Source of the DNA: Quercus robur
Taxonomy: Eukaryota > Streptophyta > Magnoliopsida > Fagales > Fagaceae
Direction: 5' to 3'
NCBI RefSeq assembly: GCF_932294415.1
Contig: NC_065538.1
Span: 18,141,656 to 18,205,655, forward strand
Length of the DNA: 64,000 bases
This document shows, piece after piece, positions 58,601 to 64,000 of this stretch (position 1 is the stretch's first letter; each line of letters begins with the position of its first letter). The notes beneath the pieces were generated by a model, which saw only the letters and a list, made by a program, of their open reading frames with translations, had not been told where the DNA came from and made no database searches. A program made the translations under genes and the position numbers.

Positions 58601-58712
58601 AAATGCTAGTTGAACTACACGAGTCATGACCTTAGTTAGGATCATTCTTTAAGAATTCTATCTTATAATTATTTGGTATAAGTGAGACATAAATACTACT
58701 CACATTTAGAGG
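52671..58712 (+). repeat. tandem duplication, copy 2 (about 6.0 kb)
   Basis: Direct, adjacent copy of 41358-52670 lacking the six insertions found there. It carries its own LINE fragment (53146-53569) and about 130 bp near 54835-54965 missing from copy 1. Matching open frames in both copies (for example near 48034-48300 and 56506-56787) contain stops or lack recognisable domains and are not called as genes. Confidence 0.9.
53146..53569 (+). pseudogene. 5'-truncated LINE, RNase H end
   Basis: The insertion is absent from copy 1 (compare 42305-42325). The frame from 53151 to 53528 reads AELWALRNGLNLCISMFCPA, VIVELDALLIVNMLSGDY, LPLVDDCRALLNRIPHHQVK, then HCYREATSVADALASCG. This is the C-terminal RNase H-like domain found at the end of plant L1-type LINEs (and some related nuclear genes). 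About 30 bp after the stop an A-run follows. Truncation at the 5' end plus an A-tail is the usual outcome of LINE insertion. Target duplication is unclear (ACAAA against AGAAAA). Confidence 0.82.
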
Positions 58713-59199
58713 ATTAGCAAAACAAAAAAACAATGTCTCAATCCTTGGAGGTTAGAGTACTCTTTTTAATGTTAGTTTTAGGACAACCAGACCCAAGAGT
58801 CTTATAGTTTAATTAACACCTCCTCATATACAAAGTGCTTGATGTTTAAAGGAAAAATGATTCAAACTATGATGTTAGTAAATATCTATAAAAATAAATA
58901 AATAAATAAAAAAGTTATTTTTAGGACAGGTATCATTCATCTCCTTCATTTAGTTTTTTAGTTATTAAATAATAATTTCAAATTTTAAATTTGAAAAAAA
59001 AAAAACCGCAGTCTCCTAATTTCCTTTTTTAATTATTTTTTACTGCATTTTTGTTTTCATAGAAAAATTAAACTATATATTCGAATATAATAAAACCCAG
59101 GTTTTTATTTTTAGTTAAGTGATGGTCCAAGCAATAGTGAGTAGACTTGGGTCCACAAGAGAATTGTTAGGGTTTCAGGCCTTGTTTTGGAGTTTTTTT

Positions 59200-59361
59200 T
59201 TTTTTTTTTTAGAGAGTTTCAACCTATGGCGTCCGCTCCTGATGATAGCTTTTTATCATCAAACTAAGACATCAATCAGTTTTTGGTGTAGGCAGGGATT
59301 GAACCCCGCATCTCTTATTCAACCATCAAAAACTTTACCATTTGAGTTAGCTGAAACCTAC
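59200..59361 (-). mobile_element. tRNA-derived SINE (family S1) with 17-bp TSD
   Basis: Minus strand: CAGCTAACTCAAATGG (A-box region), GGGGTTCAATCCC (B box), then TGATGTCTTAGTTTGATGAT and AGGTTGAAACTCTCT before the A-tail. A 17-bp direct repeat TGTTTTGGAGTTTTTTT flanks it (59183-59199 and 59362-59378). Best-preserved S1 copy in the window. Confidence 0.85.
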
Positions 59362-60677
59362 TGTTTTGGAGTTTTTTTAACCCTTAATAATTGATGGTCC
59401 AAAAACAATAGTGAGCAGAAAGACTTGGGTCCACAAGAGAATGGCCAGGGTTTCAGGCCTTGTTTTTTTCCCCCCGTCAAATAATGATCCAAATTCCAAA
59501 CAATAGTGAACAGATTGGTCCACAATAATAGTGGCTAAAGCCTAAAGGTTTCAAATCTGATACCTTAAAAAATTCTCAAGAAGAACCTTTTGACCATACC
59601 GACAAGAGGTTGGTGTTGAAGTGATTATTATAAAATAATGACCATTTTGAATAGTGCTTAGCACATGATAGGCCAACTTAGCTAAAATATAAACCATAAT
59701 TTAGGCCATTCACACTTTGTTATTTTCCCTAGAATACCGATAATGTCCATTCTCTCAAGGCTTAAAGCCACATTCCAAGATGGTCAAAGAGGGACTTTTT
59801 TGGAGGCTACTTTTCAATGTTGTAGTTTCCCCATCTAAATAGAAATTTGTAGAGAGTAATTAATGCATAATTTGACTATTAATAACCACTTTTATTTTTC
59901 TATAATTTTGGTTTTGAACTTTTAATCAAATCCATGCACCTTCTCTTTTTCAAAATTCAAAGTTTCAAAAGTACTACTCCTACATAGCTCTCTAGGGAAC
60001 TGACCCTAAACTTGCATTAATATAATCAATGTCTGAATAATTTAATACAAGAACCTTAATCTTGATTATGTAAGTGCTTGTGTCAAAGACATAAGAATTT
60101 CTTTTTCTTTTTTTGAAAACACAGAGACACGACGAAAGCATAGCCTGGTCGACCAAACATATTTGGGTTAAATAGCACTTTTTCAATAAACAATTTGGCT
60201 TAAAAAATTATGGGTTTTCAGTGTTTGGATCAGAAGAGACATAATTGTTAATTAGGGAAACAAAATCTTAATTCTTTGTTTAGTCCTCAACGTCTCTTTT
60301 TTCCTGTTCAAAGTTCAAACTATAGGATCTTCTTATTGATTTATTTGCATGTGATTTACAGTGTACGTAGTGGCATATTCTGCTATATATGTAAATGCAA
60401 TTAATAAACAAATGAGCAAAAGAAAGGTGAAAATTTTATAGAAAGCTTTTAAAAAACTTTAGAAGTTTTTGGTGATGATATATTCACGTGTGACTTGAAT
60501 AGCTTTATCATGAAATCTTGCTACATAATTATATCAAAAAGTGTCGAAAGCTTTTGCCTTTCTCTTCATACATTACAACCTTTACCACCAAGATTCTGAT
60601 AGATAAAGTAAATTAGTCAAACAATTCATCGTGTAAAAAGAAACTCATGAGTGAAAGGATTTTACTTGCTTTTTTAT

Positions 60678-60883
60678 GGGTCTGTTTGAATACTGCTTAT
60701 TACTGAAAATTGAAAATATTATAATAAAATAATTTTAAATATGTAAATAGTATCGTGGGACCTAATTTCAAAAAAGAAAGTTGCTGAATATGGTATTTAT
60801 AAGTCTCGTGAACAGTGCACGAGATTTACAAGAAAAAACGCTTATGTTAGGAAACGCACAAAACGCACTTCCCAAACGGAAGC
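60678..60883. mobile_element. hAT-type MITE
   Basis: Left end GGGTCTGTTTGAATACTGCT and right end CACTTCCCAAACGGAAGC are imperfect inverses of the 'GGGTCTGTTTGG' type. The interior has GTCTCGTGAACAGTGCACGA, itself a hairpin. A clean TSD was not fixed. Confidence 0.5.
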
Positions 60884-61854
60884 TATATATTTCAAATCCA
60901 ATGTTTTGAAAAACAGTTATCTAGTGTGACTGCTGACTTGCTATTATGAGATGAATTATATTCATCTATTTTTTAAAGACCTTGTAACTAAATTGACACA
61001 TCTCCATGCACAAAGTATTAAGAGTTTTAGAGGAAGAAAAAATTCGAATTGTGAAATTACCAATATGGTGTAATTAATTTTTCTTCTTCTTTTTTTTTTT
61101 AATCTATTCTCCACAAATTAGACACATAAAATACATTAATTTTAAAAATTATACGTTATACCACTATTACGAACAAGAAAGTTTAATTATAACAGAATTA
61201 TCAAAAACAAAACTTTTCATTTTCATTGAACATGATTGCCACTACCGTTTTATCTTTTTGTCTAATCATATACACTTTTTTTTTCGATAACAGAAAATGT
61301 CTGATCATATACACTTTTATCATGGTCTTCATTAGCTTTTACCAATTGGCTCGATAGAATGGTCGTGTTTTTTTAAATGGAGTTGCATACTTGCATATCA
61401 GTTAACGTACTAGTCTGTGACTATCATAAAATAAGCTGCATTTCCTATATATTCAATTTTCTCACTATCACTAAAATAAGATATCTATTTTTAGTGGTTT
61501 ATATTATAATAAATTTTATAATTTTATGTGTTGCCAATTAAAATAAAATAATTTAAACATTCATTAATTAGGTTATTGAAGTCTATTAATTATATTCATT
61601 GTCTAATTAATTTGTAAATATTTCATAGTAAAATTTATAATAATTTTATTTATAATAATTTTTACTTTTTTTAGTAAATCAATAATTTTTACATTTTTCC
61701 AAAAAAAAAAAAAAAACTATTGCTCTTTACAGAAGCTAGTAATTTTGCCTATATTTCACACAAAATTTACAACGTTCATGGACACATAAACAATCACCAA
61801 ACGGGCACTAAAGATTTGGTAGAAAAATTATGTGTAGTTTTATTTTTAAGAAAA

Positions 61855-62165
61855 TGTTAAAAAGAAATTCTTTAAACTCCTTTTATATATTTTGATTAGA
61901 TATGAAATTTGAAAATCTAACCGTTGAATTGCATTTTTTTTATACCTTCATACTTACAAAATTTTAAAAAAATAAAAAAATCAATATGTTTAAATGTTTA
62001 AATTTTTATGGTGTAAAATTATGCATAAAAATAAGTTTATTAATTAAATAATAAATAATATCAAATTTAAAAGAAATTTGATACATATATTAAAAATAAA
62101 TAATAAAAAATACAATTTAACAATTAAATTTTTAAAATTTACAAACTAATAAAAAAAATTATACT
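61855..62165. mobile_element. AT-rich MITE-like repeat related to 41040-41361
   Basis: Shares in order GAAAATCTAACCGTTGAATT-type, CATACTTACAAAATTT, AAAATTATGCATAAAAATAA and AATAAATAATATC-like blocks with the candidate MITE at 41040-41361. Ends are eroded. Confidence 0.45.
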
Positions 62166-63544
62166 TATTTTTAACGCCTACAAAAAGATGTTTGGAACAA
62201 ATATTTTCACCATCCACCTATTCTTGTCCGTGATTTTTTTTTTTTTTTTTTTGTTTTAGAATATTAAGTATTAACACATATATGAAAAGAGTAGAAAATC
62301 TTTTTAAAAAAAATTTACAATAATATATATTTAAAAGAACTTAACTCTTACATGCACAACACAACACCTAACTTATCCCTAAGATGTGAGTGAGTGGACT
62401 AATGTGACATCAAGAGAAAGGCACGGGGCAACTATGGGATGATGATTAATGTCGAAGACAAAACTGGGAAGGAGCTTATGGACACACTGCACGAAATGAG
62501 CAAATGGATATGGATGATGTATGGCTTTAAGGGATAATAATTCAGTCAAACGCCGGCTCAATTTCCCAAATTGCCCCTAGTAATGATGTAATGTTACTAT
62601 TTTTTATTTTTTTTACCCGAAAGCATGTGAGCTATCATATATATGCTGATGCAAGCAGAGCCCAGAAACCCATCAATCAAATCAAAGCTCTAATCATTGC
62701 TGATAAGAAATTTAAGATCCATTAAAGGGTCCCACATATTGGCTTTCCCTCCATTTTTGGGTGGGTCCTGTTCCCACATCGAGGCTTTACCATTAAAAAT
62801 TGAGAAAGCAGAAAATTAAAAATAAAAATCATTTCATACATACCCAATTTAAATTATGTAGATTAATTTTAGAAATTAGTGATATTTTATTTCCTAAAGA
62901 GTTGAATTTTTTTTTAAATGAACCAATGATTTAAGATGTGGGACTAATAACAAAAACAAAGCCTTTTATTTTATCACCTTTGTCGTAAAAATGAAGCTAT
63001 GTATTTTTTTACTTTTTTTTTTAGAAAAAAAAAAAAAAAGCTGATATCAAATTAGCCCCACTTTAATCATTGTGATTTTCTTACATGATCCATAATAGGA
63101 AGGTTGGAAGGTGACTGGTAAAGTTTTTAATTTTTTTTTTATGGTTAGCTTCAGAAAAAATTGAGCTTGTTGCCAGTCAACATTTGATGATGATTCATTG
63201 AGATTTGAACCATCAGCCTAAAATTGAAATTTGAAAAGCACATAACTGTTTTGACATTATTGTTTTTGCTACTTATGGAAAATGCTCTTTTCCCGTTAAA
63301 AAGGGATAAATATTAGATGAAAGTTAAAGTAAAAATTTATGGAAACAGATTTACTGAAGGAGTGATTTCAATGGAAACAAGACCCAGATTTTTATCTCAG
63401 CAAAAAAAAAGACCCAAATCCAAAATCTTCATATTTATGTAATGAGAGAGATAAACTCATAAACCAATTCAGTGGCCAGCGTAAATCAAGCTGGATAGAG
63501 CTGGATCAGTGGAAATTACAGGGAAGTTTCATGGGATTCAAAAT

Positions 63545-63620
63545 GGGACCAGGTTCAAAATGGGAAATAATGTAAACAAACAACTTCTACCTGGGACCAG
63601 GTTCAAAATGGGAAATAATT
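63545..63620 (+). repeat. short direct repeat, 28 bp twice
   Basis: A unit that starts TGGGACCAGGTTCAAAATGG and ends GAAATAAT occurs at 63545 and 63593, a 48-bp period. Confidence 0.85.
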
Positions 63621-64000
63621 TAAAACTTTCAGAAATGGCTTGGCCATCCTATGTGGTACAAGGCCTCCAATTCTTTATTAGAGGCAATCTCTTTCCCATT
63701 TCTGCATTATTTATTTATTTTTTTCTTAAATACATTGGTGAAGAACTAAATTGCACCCCTGCTTCAGTTTATAGAACCACCCTCTTAGAATATATCGGAT
63801 CTAGATAAGATGGAGCTAGAATTTCTAGTATAAAAAGATAACCAATTTAAAAAGATGACATAAGTAATATGAAGAATTTAGAGTCATCCATTTATTAATT
63901 GAAAATGTTAAGTTGTTAACTAGCAAAAGTTCAACTATTGAAAAGTTTAAGGAGTTATCCTCCTAAAGTATAGATCCCATATACTGTGAGATAAAAGGGA

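Larger units (their letters stand above)
58713..64000. other. AT-rich intergenic DNA, no gene seen
   Basis: Besides the SINE at 59200-59361 and MITE-like pieces listed, the sequence is A/T-rich with homopolymers. Short open frames (for example 59119-59394 and 63509-63808) lie over SINE or repeat sequence or lack motifs. Confidence 0.55.

Noticed and set aside
59300-59345. tRNA gene suggested by a B box
   Set aside because: No cloverleaf; the match is part of a SINE with an A-tail and TSDs.

Overview
This is plant nuclear DNA: AT-rich, with GT-AG introns, plant-type promoters, and many LTR retrotransposons, SINEs and MITEs. The profilin and the repeat families would suit a woody eudicot, possibly Fagales (oak, chestnut or beech). 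That assignment is inference and was not checked against any database.

Three host genes are well supported. (1) A three-exon profilin (+, 7672-10963, 131 aa). (2) A two-exon gene of the OXIDATIVE STRESS 3 (OXS3) family (+, 33494-34435, 195 aa). (3) A three-exon gene for an uncharacterised acidic protein with two predicted membrane segments (-, 39481-36108, 748 aa). They do not form an operon or cluster. Each sits alone between transposon-rich stretches.

Layout. 1-4393: 3' end of a Ty3/gypsy Tat-type retrotransposon (element A); its LTR is split by a 1275-bp solo LTR. 4394-7478: intergenic repeats. 7479-10963: profilin. 11-16.1 kb: a solo LTR, a MITE and an orphan promoter-like block. 16149-26802: a full-length relative of element A (element B), with TSD AAAAT, LTRs of 786 and 780 bp, PBS, decayed gag-pol with two RNase H domains, an 80-bp tandem array, and an antisense gene with a 94-bp intron also found in element A. 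26.8-33.3 kb: a TRIM-like element, SINEs and MITEs. 33.4-39.5 kb: the other two genes. 41358-58712: a large tandem duplication. 58.7-64 kb: AT-rich DNA with SINE and MITE pieces.

The tandem duplication is the most informative structure. Copy 1 is about 11.3 kb and copy 2 about 6.0 kb. Six insertions in copy 1 and two length differences in copy 2 explain almost all of the gap. The six are a Mutator-like MITE with 9-bp TSD, a hAT-like element, a 2.28-kb unclassified insertion, a Stowaway MITE at TA, a solo LTR with another nested inside it, and a SINE. Each copy preserves empty sites for the insertions of the other.

I found no rRNA gene, intact tRNA gene, CRISPR array, organellar or viral insertion. 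All coordinates, splice sites and repeats were read by eye; no similarity search was run.
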